34,648 nucleotides of DNA from Lachnospiraceae bacterium (lineage in GTDB: Bacteria > Bacillota > Clostridia > Lachnospirales > Lachnospiraceae): the NCBI GenBank assembly GCA_017456585.1, contig JAFTJD010000057.1, forward strand, positions 1 through 34,648. Direction: 5' to 3'. Of this stretch, positions 24,860 to 33,258 are shown one piece after another (the stretch's first letter is position 1; every line of letters begins with the position of its first letter). The notes below the pieces were generated by a model. That model was not told where the DNA came from and did no database searches. It saw only the letters and a program-made list of their open reading frames with translations. The position numbers and the translations under genes were made by a program.

Positions 24860-25849
24860 CAGAAGCTTCATGGCAAGGCTTCCCTTGCCGTCTGCTGCTT
24901 TGAGGGTAGCGAGGCTACCATTAATCATAGTCATTCGTGGTGCAACATGTCCTACATCCGCATTGAATATAAGCGGAATATCAGGTAAAGCACGAACAAC
25001 AGCCTCTTGATATGTCATGTCAAGGAATGTGCCCGGAAAGCGTACTCTGCCGAAGATAATTGCCTTGGCATGATTAAACCAACCGGCAGCCTTCATGTGC
25101 CAAAGGGTGTTATATACTATCTCTGAACGAAGTGCGAAGATATCGAAGTACCAGATGAAGCCATCCTCCTTGTATCGTTCAATAAACTTAGTTGTATCCT
25201 CGTAAGGCGTTCCGATTATATCGGCAAGACATTCCATGCAACCACCGATTAAGCGTCCGTTGACATTGATATTATCGGTGTTAAGAATCTCCCATTCAAC
25301 CGGCTCTGTAAAGATATATTCTTCAAGGCCTCCGTCTTCCTCTCCCTGATAGAAAGGATAGCTTTCCTGGACAGGAATATCTCCGCGAAGAATTGATAAG
25401 CTGTCCTTATGCGAACGGTCAAGCTTGTTAAAGCCATATCCGCCACCATTGAAGCTGTATATGGTTGCGATATCAAGCTTGGTGGTGATAGAATAAAGAA
25501 GACTTGTAGGGTCAGAATAGCCCTGAATCCATTTAGGATTATTTTTGATTAATTCATAGTCTACATAAGGAAGCATATCGATTAGAAAATCGCCGCCTCT
25601 TGCACATATAATCGCTTTTACATCAGGACTATTATATAAGTCTGCAAGCTCCTTGGCACGGACCTCACCCGAACTGCTTACGACACCGGGGAGACGACTG
25701 TTGGGAGTCTCGACTACCCGGTAGCCGGCATTTCTAAGTTGCTTCTCTGATAAATCAAGCTCTGCGGCCTTGCTTTCAGATGAGCATCCGCCGCTTGGAG
25801 CAGTTATTCCGATAGTATCATTCGGTACGAGAAATTTAGGATAAATCAT
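24857..25849 (-). CDS. S66-family LD-carboxypeptidase / MccF-like hydrolase
   Basis: 330-aa cytoplasmic serine peptidase of family S66 (LdcA/MccF), which trims the terminal D-Ala from muropeptide tetrapeptides or inactivates peptide-nucleotide antibiotics. The N-terminal block DTIGITAPSG, the ARGGDF motif, the nucleophile elbow GYSDPTSLL (Ser112), GGCMECLADIIGT with the catalytic Glu, and DVGHVAPRMTM with the His give a complete triad. A TTG nine bases upstream is in frame, but AAAGGA is correctly spaced only for the ATG at 25849. Gene 25894-26886 lies 44 nt upstream on the same strand and may be co-transcribed. LdcA versus MccF function cannot be separated here. The stop codon is inside a large palindrome. 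Confidence 0.88.
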   Translation of the reverse strand: MIYPKFLVPNDTIGITAPSGGCSSESKAAELDLSEKQLRNAGYRVVETPNSRLPGVVSSSGEVRAKELADLYNSPDVKAIICARGGDFLIDMLPYVDYELIKNNPKWIQGYSDPTSLLYSITTKLDIATIYSFNGGGYGFNKLDRSHKDSLSILRGDIPVQESYPFYQGEEDGGLEEYIFTEPVEWEILNTDNINVNGRLIGGCMECLADIIGTPYEDTTKFIERYKEDGFIWYFDIFALRSEIVYNTLWHMKAAGWFNHAKAIIFGRVRFPGTFLDMTYQEAVVRALPDIPLIFNADVGHVAPRMTMINGSLATLKAADGKGSLAMKLL

Positions 25850-25893
25850 ATAATACAATTCCTTTCGGGATAATTTCGCAAATGCCTATAATT

Positions 25894-26886
25894 TTATAAG
25901 AACGGTCTCTTGTCGAGGACAAGCTGTAATGGCTTGGATGTGCGGATATATCCCGGAAGAGCATCCTGAAGGACTGCTAATGCGCAAACAATCGCAAAAA
26001 GCGTATTGAGGTCGTTAAGTCTGTCATTAGTTGCAACATCCAACTTTAGAAGCTGTGTTATTAGACCATCTGCAATCTCTTTCAATATAGTCTGTGTCTC
26101 TTCGAAACGTGTTCCGGCACGTCGCTGAACTCTTGCAAGGACATAAGTAAAATCTATATCCGGCCAGCCGATTTCTTTTGAAAAATCCATACATACGCCA
26201 TTACGGTATGCTTTGATACAGGTATCAAGAAGCTCCTTAGGATAAGGGAGGGCACGTCTTGCATATTCATAATTAAAAACATAATGGAAGGTGCTTGCGA
26301 TATAGTGGAATGCAGGTGCACCACTAAGGGCATCTTTCTTCCAGAGTCCTGTTACAGGGTCTGCATTAGCATCAAGCCATTCAAAATAGTTATCATCGAA
26401 TTCGTCACCGCCCAAACCGCTTAGTAAAACCGAACCATAGATTCCGGCACCAAGATGAGCGCCAAGCCATGGCTCTTTCGCCCAGTCTATTTTATCCATG
26501 AAAGCAAATATGCCTTCTTTGGTAAGGCAGTCCTTAAAACCCTCTGCCGCATATAAAGGCTTTGCGTCCAAAAGATTAAGTGCGCCACAGAGAAAAGCTG
26601 TGGTGTGTGAAGGAAAATTGCCCGGATTTTCAAAAAAACCATTTTCTTTGTTCTGGAAATCCTGAAGAACTTTTATGAAGGCAGCTCTTTCTGAAAGGTC
26701 TGTAGGTGTTCTGTTTATAGTGTATAAAATGTTAATTGCATTAGCTGAACCATAAGGGGCAAGACCAAGGTTTCTGGTGCCTTTTTCATTCTGCGTAATG
26801 AACTGTGCGTATTTGCCGGGTTCTCCGAGATTGTGGCTTTTAACCACATTTTCAACATCATTTATAAATGGTCTTAAATCGTACAT
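25894..26886 (-). CDS. Predicted alpha/alpha-toroid protein of unknown function
   Basis: 330 aa, soluble, no signal peptide. Repeated motifs such as NKENGFFENPGNFPSHTTAFLCGALNLL, ADPVTGLWKKD and the paired helices around them resemble prenyltransferase/squalene-cyclase-like or glycoside hydrolase alpha-toroids, but no catalytic signature (such as DxDD) is evident. GGAGG stands 7 nt before the ATG and a TTGCTT-17-TATATT promoter is seen at 26919-26947. It is followed by the S66 peptidase gene on the same strand. The neighbouring divergent gene encodes a beta-rich, possibly carbohydrate-binding protein, so a role in sugar or cell-wall metabolism is possible but unproven. Confidence 0.7.
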   Translation of the reverse strand: MYDLRPFINDVENVVKSHNLGEPGKYAQFITQNEKGTRNLGLAPYGSANAINILYTINRTPTDLSERAAFIKVLQDFQNKENGFFENPGNFPSHTTAFLCGALNLLDAKPLYAAEGFKDCLTKEGIFAFMDKIDWAKEPWLGAHLGAGIYGSVLLSGLGGDEFDDNYFEWLDANADPVTGLWKKDALSGAPAFHYIASTFHYVFNYEYARRALPYPKELLDTCIKAYRNGVCMDFSKEIGWPDIDFTYVLARVQRRAGTRFEETQTILKEIADGLITQLLKLDVATNDRLNDLNTLFAIVCALAVLQDALPGYIRTSKPLQLVLDKRPFL

Positions 26887-26918
26887 AGTAAATCCTCCGT
26901 TTCAATATATTTAATATG

Positions 26919-26947
26919 AATATACTATGTCATAAAGTTAAAAGCAA
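26919..26947 (-). promoter_or_regulatory. Promoter of the alpha/alpha-toroid gene
   Basis: On the minus strand, TTGCTT (26942-26947), a 17-nt spacer and TATATT (26919-26924), about 33 nt before the start codon. On the other strand TGATAAAATG (26971-26980) may serve as an extended -10 for the divergent gene, without a clear -35. Confidence 0.55.
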
Positions 26948-27027
26948 GTATGGAATTTTTTATTATGCTATGATAAAATGTATATCGTATTATGTCGAAA
27001 AAGAACATGAATATGGAGAAGAAGAAT

Positions 27028-27822
27028 ATGGCTAATTTATCCTTAACAATTAAAAATGAATTAGGAGACATACTTGCAGCGTCTGAGGGCTCCGGATATG
27101 TTAATCTTGTATATCGTAAGGAATATTCAAAGGGAGATACCATAGTGTTTGGTACGGATGAGATAAACAGATTCTATGTTGTGCAGTTCGATGATGCTAT
27201 GGGTGAGAATTATGTTTACATAACTAAAAACGAGTTTGAGTTTAAGGTTCCGTTTGATGACAGGAAAACAGCATACTCGCCTAAGGCATTTTATGGCAAG
27301 ATGCATCTTCTTTCTGTACGTTTAGCTACCGAAGAAGAGATAGGAGCATATAAGAACCTTTCTTATAATATATATGATGAGCATGGTGATACCGGATGCT
27401 ATCCGCATGCCACAGCTAATGTGGAGACACGTAATGAACCGAGCTTTTTTGCCAGAAGTGTTATAGACGGCGTGAGAGAGAACACGGATCATGGCATATG
27501 GCCATATTGCTCTTGGGGAATTGACAGAAGAGATGATGCAGAGATTGAACTTCATTTTGGAAGAAGAATCAGAACCAATAAGATGGTGCTTGTAATAAGA
27601 GCCGATTTTCCGCATGACAGCTGGTGGGATGAGGCAAGATTAAGCTTCTCTGACGGAACAGAGATGACCGTTAAGCTTGAGAAGACGAAGGACCCTCAGG
27701 TTGTAACATTTGATTGGAAAGAGATTGACAGCGTTAAGCTTGACAGGCTTATAAAGAACGCGGAAGACCCTTCACCGTTTCCGGCACTTAGCCAGTGGGA
27801 AGTATATGGTTTTGAGGTGTAG
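27028..27822 (+). CDS. Beta-sandwich protein with discoidin-like C-terminus, function unknown
   Basis: 264 aa, no signal peptide. The N-terminal 90 residues are beta-rich (ANLSLTIKNELGDIL, EYSKGDTIVFG). The C-terminal part (about 120-264) has TANVETRNEPSFFARSVIDG, DHGIWPYCSWGIDRRDDAE and SQWEVYGFEV, the layout of F5/8 type C (discoidin) or related carbohydrate-binding beta-sandwiches. Four in-frame ATGs lie between 26992 and 27028; only the last has a proper ribosome binding site (GGAGAAG at 27016-27022), so it was chosen. A sugar- or ligand-recognition role is inferred. A terminator follows at 27884. Confidence 0.7.
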   Translation: MANLSLTIKNELGDILAASEGSGYVNLVYRKEYSKGDTIVFGTDEINRFYVVQFDDAMGENYVYITKNEFEFKVPFDDRKTAYSPKAFYGKMHLLSVRLATEEEIGAYKNLSYNIYDEHGDTGCYPHATANVETRNEPSFFARSVIDGVRENTDHGIWPYCSWGIDRRDDAEIELHFGRRIRTNKMVLVIRADFPHDSWWDEARLSFSDGTEMTVKLEKTKDPQVVTFDWKEIDSVKLDRLIKNAEDPSPFPALSQWEVYGFEV

Positions 27823-27883
27823 GCAGATAGGGGATAAGAAATAGCATAGATGATTGTGTGCAATCTAATTTTGGGTAAAAGAA

Positions 27884-27912
27884 AAGAGTGTCCCACCACA
27901 GACACTCTTATC
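27884..27912. terminator. Hairpin terminator after the beta-sandwich gene
   Basis: AAGAGTGTC (27884-27892), an 8-nt loop and GACACTCTT (27901-27909), with A-rich left and T-containing right flanks. The rest of the gap up to 28114 is A/T-rich; TTGTTA at 28062 and TTAATAAT near 28087 may form a weak promoter for the next gene. Confidence 0.75.
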
Positions 27913-28114
27913 CATATAAAAATAAAAGGGAGGAGAGCGGATAAATCATTTATCGCTCATATTATGAAAATAAATATTTAAGAGTATTATTAACTATGAC
28001 CTTAGTATAAGGGATAATCGTGAAGAAAAAATGTTTTTTATGTTAACTTTTTTTGGAACAATTGTTAATAAATTATGAACAAGTACTTAATAATACAAGA
28101 GGGGGAGGTATAAA

Positions 28115-29194
28115 ATGGTAAAAACATATAAGTGTCCCGGTTGCGGAGCTGATATGAAATACGATGCCGAAGCGAAGAAGCTTTCGTGTGAATACTGTGA
28201 AACTTCACTTACTGTGGATGAAGCGAAGGCATTAGAAGAGACCAAACAGCAAGAGGCGGATGATAAGGATAGCGAAGAGGTAGTAGACGAAACTAATGAG
28301 GCGGATAGCTATGGCGAAGCAGGAGATTTTATTAAATATAAATGTGCAACCTGCGGTGCAGAGCTTATGACCGATGAACATACGGCGGCTACTTTTTGTA
28401 ACTACTGTGGCAGTCCTAATCTGCTTTCGGAGCGTATCGAGGGAGAGAAGACTCCGGCAATGCTCATTCCTTTCAAAATAACTAAGGAAAAAGCAAAAGA
28501 GATATATTACACATGGTGCAAAAAGGGTGCACTTACACCGGGAGAATTCTTTTCACAGTCAACATTGGAGAAGATGAGTGCAATCTATGTTCCATTCTGG
28601 CTCTATGATTATGGTGCAAATGTTAAGATGAGAGCACATTGCACCAGAGTAAGAAGTGAGGTGCGAGGCAATTACAGATATACACACACTTCACATTATA
28701 GGGTGCTTAGAGATGTTTCTGCTGAATATCTTAAGATTCCGGCAGACGCATCGCAGAAAATGCCTGATGATGTAATGGATAAGCTTGAACCGTTTAACTA
28801 TGGTGAGATGACGGCTTTTGAAATGCCATACCTTTCAGGATATATGGCTGAGAAATATAATTTTACAAGCGAAGAGATGGCTAAAAGAGTTGAAGCCAGA
28901 GTAGCCGGATACATATCACAGGAAGGACGTTCAACCATTAACGGTTACAGCACGGTAGCCGTAACTGCTAAGAATGTTTGGCTTGCGAAGAGACGTGCAA
29001 GCTATGTTATGCTCCCTGTCTGGATGCTTACATACAGATATAAAGGCAAAGAGCATATTTTTGCCATTAACGGACAGACGGGAAAGCTTGTGGGTAAGAG
29101 ACCGATAAGTGCCGGCAAGTGTCTGGGCTGGTATTTTGGTATGCTTGGTGTGTTTACATTAATATCTTCACTTGTGGGGGTATTTGTGCTATGA
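28115..29194 (+). CDS. Double zinc-ribbon protein with C-terminal membrane segment
   Basis: 359 aa. Two CxxC...CxxC zinc ribbons are visible: Cys7/10 with Cys25/28 (KCPGCGADM, LSCEYCETS) and Cys77/80 with Cys95/98 (KCATCGAEL, FCNYCGSPN), joined by an acidic linker (about 36-70). The body (about 105-330) has conserved aromatic stretches (YVPFWLYDYGANVKM, VMLPVWMLTYRYKGK) seen in Lachnospiraceae TFIIB-type zinc-ribbon proteins. Residues about 337-359 form one membrane helix. GGGGGAGGT precedes the ATG. The stop overlaps the start of the TPM-domain gene (ATGA), so the two are coupled and may act together at the membrane. The biochemical role is unknown. Confidence 0.8.
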   Translation: MVKTYKCPGCGADMKYDAEAKKLSCEYCETSLTVDEAKALEETKQQEADDKDSEEVVDETNEADSYGEAGDFIKYKCATCGAELMTDEHTAATFCNYCGSPNLLSERIEGEKTPAMLIPFKITKEKAKEIYYTWCKKGALTPGEFFSQSTLEKMSAIYVPFWLYDYGANVKMRAHCTRVRSEVRGNYRYTHTSHYRVLRDVSAEYLKIPADASQKMPDDVMDKLEPFNYGEMTAFEMPYLSGYMAEKYNFTSEEMAKRVEARVAGYISQEGRSTINGYSTVAVTAKNVWLAKRRASYVMLPVWMLTYRYKGKEHIFAINGQTGKLVGKRPISAGKCLGWYFGMLGVFTLISSLVGVFVL

Positions 29195-29967
29195 GAAAAA
29201 TAAAATACATTTTATTACTTATAATTGTAATGCAGGCAATTGTGATGAGTCCTGTTTTGGCGGCTAAGGTTCACTATGAGGAAGGTAAGAGAGTCTACGA
29301 TTATGCAGACTTACTTACGAATAGTGAGGAAGAACGCCTTGAAGAATATGCTCTTTCCATAGAGGATGAAGCTGAAACGGAATTCTATATTCTTACGACT
29401 GATGATGCCGAAGGCAAGTCAGCAATGGAATTCGCAGATGATTTTGGCGATGAAGGCAACTTTGGATATGGTTCTTCAGAAAACTATGTATTGATGCTTA
29501 TTGATATGGATAACAGAGAGGTATGGATATCTACGACAGGAGATGCCATTGATTATCTCACGGACAGCAGAATAGATGATATGCTTGACGAAATTATGGA
29601 ATACGTTCCTGATGACTGCTATAAAGCGGGAGAGACATATCTGGATGAAGCATATGACTATATTTGCTATGGAGAAGATGATGGAGACACCGTATTTGGA
29701 ATAGTTCTTATGTGCTTGTTCGGTTCTGCGGTTGTAAGCGGCATAGTGCTTCTTGTGATGGTATCCGGAGCTAAGACTAAGATGACAGTCGGAAGTGCAA
29801 CCTATATGGGAGCAGGCGGCATCACCATTAATCAGAGAGAAGACATATATACCCATACAACAACTACGAAGCATCGTATTGAAAGCAGTAGTAGCGGTGG
29901 CGGCGGAAGCAGCACACATAGAAGCAGCAGCGGACGCAGACACGGCGGTGGCGGACGTAAGTTCTAA
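29191..29967 (+). CDS. TPM-domain membrane protein with low-complexity Gly/Ser tail
   Basis: 258 aa. A signal peptide (about 1-25, ending SPVLA-AK) is followed by a TPM domain (about 30-155: VYDYADLLTNSEEERLEEYA, ETEFYILTTDD, NYVLMLIDMDNREVWISTTG), a fold also found in photosystem II repair protein TLP18.3 and phosphatases. A transmembrane helix (about 170-195) and a cytoplasmic or extracellular tail rich in Ser, Gly, His and Arg (ESSSSGGGGSSTHRSSSGRR) follow. ATG at 29191 overlaps the upstream stop by 4 nt; the longer in-frame start at 29119 lies inside the upstream gene and was rejected. A partner of the zinc-ribbon protein is inferred from coupling. Confidence 0.85.
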   Translation: MRKIKYILLLIIVMQAIVMSPVLAAKVHYEEGKRVYDYADLLTNSEEERLEEYALSIEDEAETEFYILTTDDAEGKSAMEFADDFGDEGNFGYGSSENYVLMLIDMDNREVWISTTGDAIDYLTDSRIDDMLDEIMEYVPDDCYKAGETYLDEAYDYICYGEDDGDTVFGIVLMCLFGSAVVSGIVLLVMVSGAKTKMTVGSATYMGAGGITINQREDIYTHTTTTKHRIESSSSGGGGSSTHRSSSGRRHGGGGRKF

Positions 29968-30047
29968 AAGGACTTGCAAACTTATCATTTTATGATATCC
30001 TATATACTAGACAATGCCTATTAATAAAAATTGAGAGGAGAATTACA

Positions 30048-30566
30048 ATGCAGAATCCTATTGTAACATTTGAAATGGCTAACGGAGATATAATGAAGGC
30101 TGAGTTATATCCTGAGATAGCACCTAATACAGTTAATAATTTTATCAGCCTTGTTCAGAAGGGCTACTATAACGGACTTATTTTCCACAGAGTTATCAGC
30201 GGATTTATGATTCAGGGCGGATGTCCGGAAGGTTCAGGAATGGGCGGCCCCGGATATGGAATCAAGGGCGAATTCAACCAGAATGGTTTTACCAACGGAC
30301 TTAAGCACACAGAGGGTGTACTTTCCATGGCGAGAGCACAGCATCCTAACTCAGCAGGTTCACAGTTCTTCATCATGCATAAGACTTCACCACATCTTGA
30401 TGGTGCTTATGCTGCTTTCGGTAAGCTTATCGAGGGTATGGATGTAGTTAACAAGATTGCTGATGTTCGTACAGATTATATGGATCGTCCGATGGAGCCA
30501 CAGGTGATGAAGTCAGTAACAGTTGAGACTTTTGATGTAGTATACGCAGAGCCTGAGAAATGCTAA
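30048..30566 (+). CDS. Cyclophilin-type peptidyl-prolyl cis-trans isomerase
   Basis: 172-aa cytoplasmic cyclophilin that speeds proline isomerisation in folding proteins. The catalytic and binding core is complete: FHRVISGFMIQGGCPEGSGMG with the key Arg, ILSMARA-like VLSMARAQHPNSAGSQFFIM, and HLDGAYAAFGKLIEGMDVV. No signal peptide, so it is the cytosolic form. GAGAGGAG lies about 8 nt before the ATG. Its end overlaps the start of the GNAT gene by 7 nt, so both are probably made from one mRNA. Confidence 0.95.
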   Translation: MQNPIVTFEMANGDIMKAELYPEIAPNTVNNFISLVQKGYYNGLIFHRVISGFMIQGGCPEGSGMGGPGYGIKGEFNQNGFTNGLKHTEGVLSMARAQHPNSAGSQFFIMHKTSPHLDGAYAAFGKLIEGMDVVNKIADVRTDYMDRPMEPQVMKSVTVETFDVVYAEPEKC

Positions 30567-31450
30567 GAACGATATATTATAAATTAAGCGACAGCATAGC
30601 CAAAAGCGAGGAGTTCGCTGCTTTGGCGAAGCTGGCGCAAGGCAATAACAAAGAACTTAAAAAGTGGCAGGCTGACCCTACAGGGTCCCTGCCACAAAAA
30701 TTATCAGGGGAAGTTTCGCAAGCGATATTTGAGGATATGCTTATTATAACAGATGAGGACATGACCGCTGAGGATTTTGGCGGCATCACCGTGGGTGGCG
30801 CTGAAGGAACCTATCCTTGTCCAATCGTGGGATATCAGCCGGGTGGCAGCACGTGCTACCTGCCGTATAAGTATATAGTTGAAGATATATCGGGAATAGA
30901 TATGGATTATCTTGAGATGGTGTACAGAAGATTCCATGGTTTGCCGCTTGATATTCTTGAGACGGACAGGCTTAAGCTTAGAGAGATAACACTTGATGAT
31001 ATAGACCGTCTTTATGAAATATATGCCGAGCCATCCATCACGGAATATATGGAAGGGCTTTATGAGAATAAGGACAAAGAGATCGAATTTACGAGAAGCT
31101 ATATAGAAAATATGTACACGTTCTACGGATACGGACTTTGGGGCGTCTGCACTAAGGATGGTAAACTCATAGGGAGAGCCGGACTGGGTAACAGGGAAGT
31201 GGACGGAGAAATCTACCTTGAACTTGGGTATGTTATTGAAAAAGAGCACCAGAGAAAAGGTTATGCCACAGAGATATGCACAGCGATTATGGAATATGCA
31301 AAGAATGTGCTCGAAGCAGACAGTCTTATATGTCTGATAGAATCGGAAAACACAGCTTCGATTAGAACAGCGCAGAAGCTTGGGTTTAAGTATGAGAGAA
31401 GTGTCTGCGTGGGAGATAGAGAATTGGAACTGTATAAGATTGAGATGTAA
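30560..31450 (+). CDS. GNAT acetyltransferase with an N-terminal domain of unknown function
   Basis: 296 aa. Residues about 133-296 form a RimJ/RimL-like GNAT domain: LETDRLKLREITLDDIDRLYE, LELGYVIEKEHQRKGYATE with the acetyl-CoA loop QRKGYA, and ENTASIRTAQKLGFKYE. Residues 1-130 (KSEEFAALAKLAQGNNKELK, GGAEGTYPCPIVGYQPGGS) are not recognised and may be a separate domain. The start overlaps the cyclophilin gene by 7 nt (the cyclophilin ends TGCTAA). A perfect-looking hairpin at 30664-30695 lies inside the N-terminal coding part, in frame, and encodes WQADPTGSLP. Substrate unknown. Confidence 0.82.
   Translation: MLRTIYYKLSDSIAKSEEFAALAKLAQGNNKELKKWQADPTGSLPQKLSGEVSQAIFEDMLIITDEDMTAEDFGGITVGGAEGTYPCPIVGYQPGGSTCYLPYKYIVEDISGIDMDYLEMVYRRFHGLPLDILETDRLKLREITLDDIDRLYEIYAEPSITEYMEGLYENKDKEIEFTRSYIENMYTFYGYGLWGVCTKDGKLIGRAGLGNREVDGEIYLELGYVIEKEHQRKGYATEICTAIMEYAKNVLEADSLICLIESENTASIRTAQKLGFKYERSVCVGDRELELYKIEM
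30664..30695. repeat. Palindrome inside the GNAT coding sequence
   Basis: GTGGCAG (30664-30670) pairs with CTGCCAC (30689-30695) and ACCCT with AGGGT inside. It is flanked by AAAA on the left and AAAAA on the right, so on the minus strand it ends in a T-run and looks like a terminator. The reading frame of the gene stays open across it. Confidence 0.6.
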
Positions 31451-31470
31451 ATTGTTTAAAAAATAAATTT

Positions 31471-31599
31471 AAGGAGTATTGCAAACAGATAAATCAATTT
31501 TGAAATTAACTGTATGCAATACTCCTTATTTGTTTTACTGAATCCGGTACTGCTACGTTTTCACGAAGCGAGAGCATATCTTAGAGAAAAACATCATCT
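31471..31599. repeat. Single-armed relative of the large palindrome, between convergent genes
   Basis: A hairpin AAGGAGTATTGCA (31471-31483)/TGCAATACTCCTT (31515-31527) is followed by about 70 nt containing TACTGCTACGTTTTCACGAA, GCGAGAGC, CTTAGAG and ACATCATCT. The same sequence in the same order is found on the minus strand at 24605-24739 (roughly 80% alike by eye). The outer arms of that larger palindrome are missing here. It lies between the GNAT gene and a convergent membrane-protein gene and may end both transcripts. Confidence 0.85.
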
Positions 31600-31625
31600 C
31601 AAGATGTGATTGAGATAAATGTATT

Positions 31626-32351
31626 TTATTTCTCTAACTCAAACGCATACTTAAGAAACTCAATTGCTGTCTCAAGATGCTGTGTATTAGACACGATTGC
31701 GAAATATGGCGGGTCCTGATAGAAGACGCCGTCTCCGAGGTGCGTGCTGCTTAAATCTACTGCGAAAGGACGCATCTCGCCATCCTTGTCGGCTGAGTAG
31801 AATACATATGGTTCAACCACTGCATACAATTCTGCAGGAAGAGTAGTTGATAAGTCCATGAACTGCTCTTCCGGTGTTGCTGACTCGACGTAGGTCTTAT
31901 CGGCAACAAAGATGTCTAACTCCTTAGCAGCTAATGCCGCTGCAACCTTCATTCTGGAAGCATAAGTTGTATCTGACTGGAATGACTGCTGGTCCCAGAA
32001 GAAGATATAGGTAGAATCGAAGGTCATGGTTTCATGTTCTTTGTCGACGTCTATATATTCTCCGAAGCCGTCAAGAAGATAATTCTCTTCTTCCGTGGAA
32101 AGTATACTGTTAACAACCGCACAGTGGAAAATTGATTCATATTTGATGTTGTTATATACGACTTTAATCATGGATACTACGAAAAATACCAGAACAGCGG
32201 TAATAATAATGTGAACCTTGTAGTATTCCCAGATATATTCAAGCTTCTCGCCGAAGGTCATTTCTTTTAATTTAGCACATTCTTCCTTAAAAGATTCTTT
32301 GAAACTTGGTCGGATGCGCTGCTTCTTTTTCTTATTTGTGTCTGCTTTCAT
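31626..32351 (-). CDS. Single-pass membrane protein of unknown function
   Basis: 241 aa. A basic N-terminus (MKADTNKKKKQRIRPSFKESF) and amphipathic stretch precede one transmembrane helix at about residues 46-68 (VHIIITAVLVFFVVSMIKVVY). The rest (about 75-241) is extracellular and mixed alpha/beta, with FWDQQSFQSDTTYASRMKVA and LDIFVADKTYVE, which loosely recall periplasmic solute-binding folds, though no family can be named. GGAGGA stands just before the ATG; a promoter is seen at 32395-32422. It is divergent from the DUF624 gene. Confidence 0.75.
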   Translation of the reverse strand: MKADTNKKKKQRIRPSFKESFKEECAKLKEMTFGEKLEYIWEYYKVHIIITAVLVFFVVSMIKVVYNNIKYESIFHCAVVNSILSTEEENYLLDGFGEYIDVDKEHETMTFDSTYIFFWDQQSFQSDTTYASRMKVAAALAAKELDIFVADKTYVESATPEEQFMDLSTTLPAELYAVVEPYVFYSADKDGEMRPFAVDLSSTHLGDGVFYQDPPYFAIVSNTQHLETAIEFLKYAFELEK

Positions 32352-32394
32352 AAAATCCTCCTAAAACGTGAACGTCTTTAACGCTCTATCGTAC

Positions 32395-32422
32395 ATTTTA
32401 CCATAAAACCGCTAACATACAA
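32395..32422 (-). promoter_or_regulatory. Promoter of the single-pass membrane protein gene
   Basis: On the minus strand, TTGTAT (32417-32422), a 16-nt spacer and TAAAAT (32395-32400) with an extended TGG before it. Confidence 0.5.
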
Positions 32423-32472
32423 GCAAAAAAAGAATTATAAATGTTAAAATTTAATTAACTATATCTTATGGT

Positions 32473-32501
32473 TTGCTTTTTTTTAAGGCATGCTATATAA
32501 T
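32473..32501 (+). promoter_or_regulatory. Promoter of the DUF624 gene
   Basis: TTGCTT (32473-32478), a 17-nt spacer and TATAAT (32496-32501), 47 nt before the start codon. Confidence 0.7.
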
Positions 32502-32548
32502 AGCTTAGGAGAAAAATAAAGTTTTACTATGCTTTAGGAGGAAAAGAA

Positions 32549-33172
32549 ATGGATAAGTTTTTTAGTACGGAAGGTAAGTTTTTCCGTGGATTGGAGAAAA
32601 TAGTTAATGTGGTATATCTGAATATCCTGTGGATAATATTCAGTTTGCCGATTATTACGATAGGCGCATCGACGACAGCTTTGTTTTCAGTTATGATGAA
32701 GCTTGCAAGAGACAGGGAAGGATATATTTTCCAAGGGTTCTGGAAGGCATTTAAAGAGAATTTCAAGCAGTCAACACTTATATGGCTTATAGACATGGCT
32801 ATTGCAACTTTCCTTGTTGCTGATATGTATTTCTTCTTTAATGTTGAGTGGAGTTCAGGAAGATACATAGGAATGATATTTATAGGAGTTACCGTTATAT
32901 TTATACTCGGACTTCTTTATATGTTCCCTCTTCAGGCACAGTTTGAAAACAAGGTTAAGCAGACGATAAGAAATGCTTTCTTCCTGGCATCAAAGCATTT
33001 CAGTTATTCAGTACTTTTGTTGTTCATTCTTTTATTGACAATATTCTTAATGTATTTATTCTGGTATATTGCAGGCTGGTGCATAATAGGTATAGGAGCA
33101 TTCGTTTCTGCACATATTTATAATAGGATTTTCAAAAAATATATACCGGAAGAATTGCGTGACGAATATTAA
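32549..33172 (+). CDS. YesL/DUF624-family membrane protein
   Basis: 207-aa integral membrane protein. The N-terminal block FFRGLEKIVNVVYLNILWIIFSLPIITIGAS, ending in SLPIITIGASTTAL, is the signature of the DUF624 (YesL) family, often found beside carbohydrate ABC transporters in Firmicutes. About five hydrophobic helices (about 22-45, 75-95, 105-128, 150-175, 178-195). AGGAGG precedes the ATG by 7 nt. Here it has no transporter neighbours and its own promoter; it lies just upstream of, but with a separate promoter from, the atp operon. Function unknown. Confidence 0.85.
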   Translation: MDKFFSTEGKFFRGLEKIVNVVYLNILWIIFSLPIITIGASTTALFSVMMKLARDREGYIFQGFWKAFKENFKQSTLIWLIDMAIATFLVADMYFFFNVEWSSGRYIGMIFIGVTVIFILGLLYMFPLQAQFENKVKQTIRNAFFLASKHFSYSVLLLFILLLTIFLMYLFWYIAGWCIIGIGAFVSAHIYNRIFKKYIPEELRDEY

Positions 33173-33189
33173 AAAAAATAGTTGAATAC

Positions 33190-33218
33190 TAGACATTTCG
33201 CACGAAAAAGGATATAAT
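33190..33218 (+). promoter_or_regulatory. Promoter of the ATP synthase operon
   Basis: TAGACA (33190-33195), a 17-nt spacer and TATAAT (33213-33218), about 40 nt before the first gene of the operon. No terminator separates the DUF624 gene from it, so some read-through is possible. Confidence 0.7.
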
Positions 33219-33258
33219 ATCCATATTAGTGTTATTGTATTCAGGAGAAGGGCGATTT

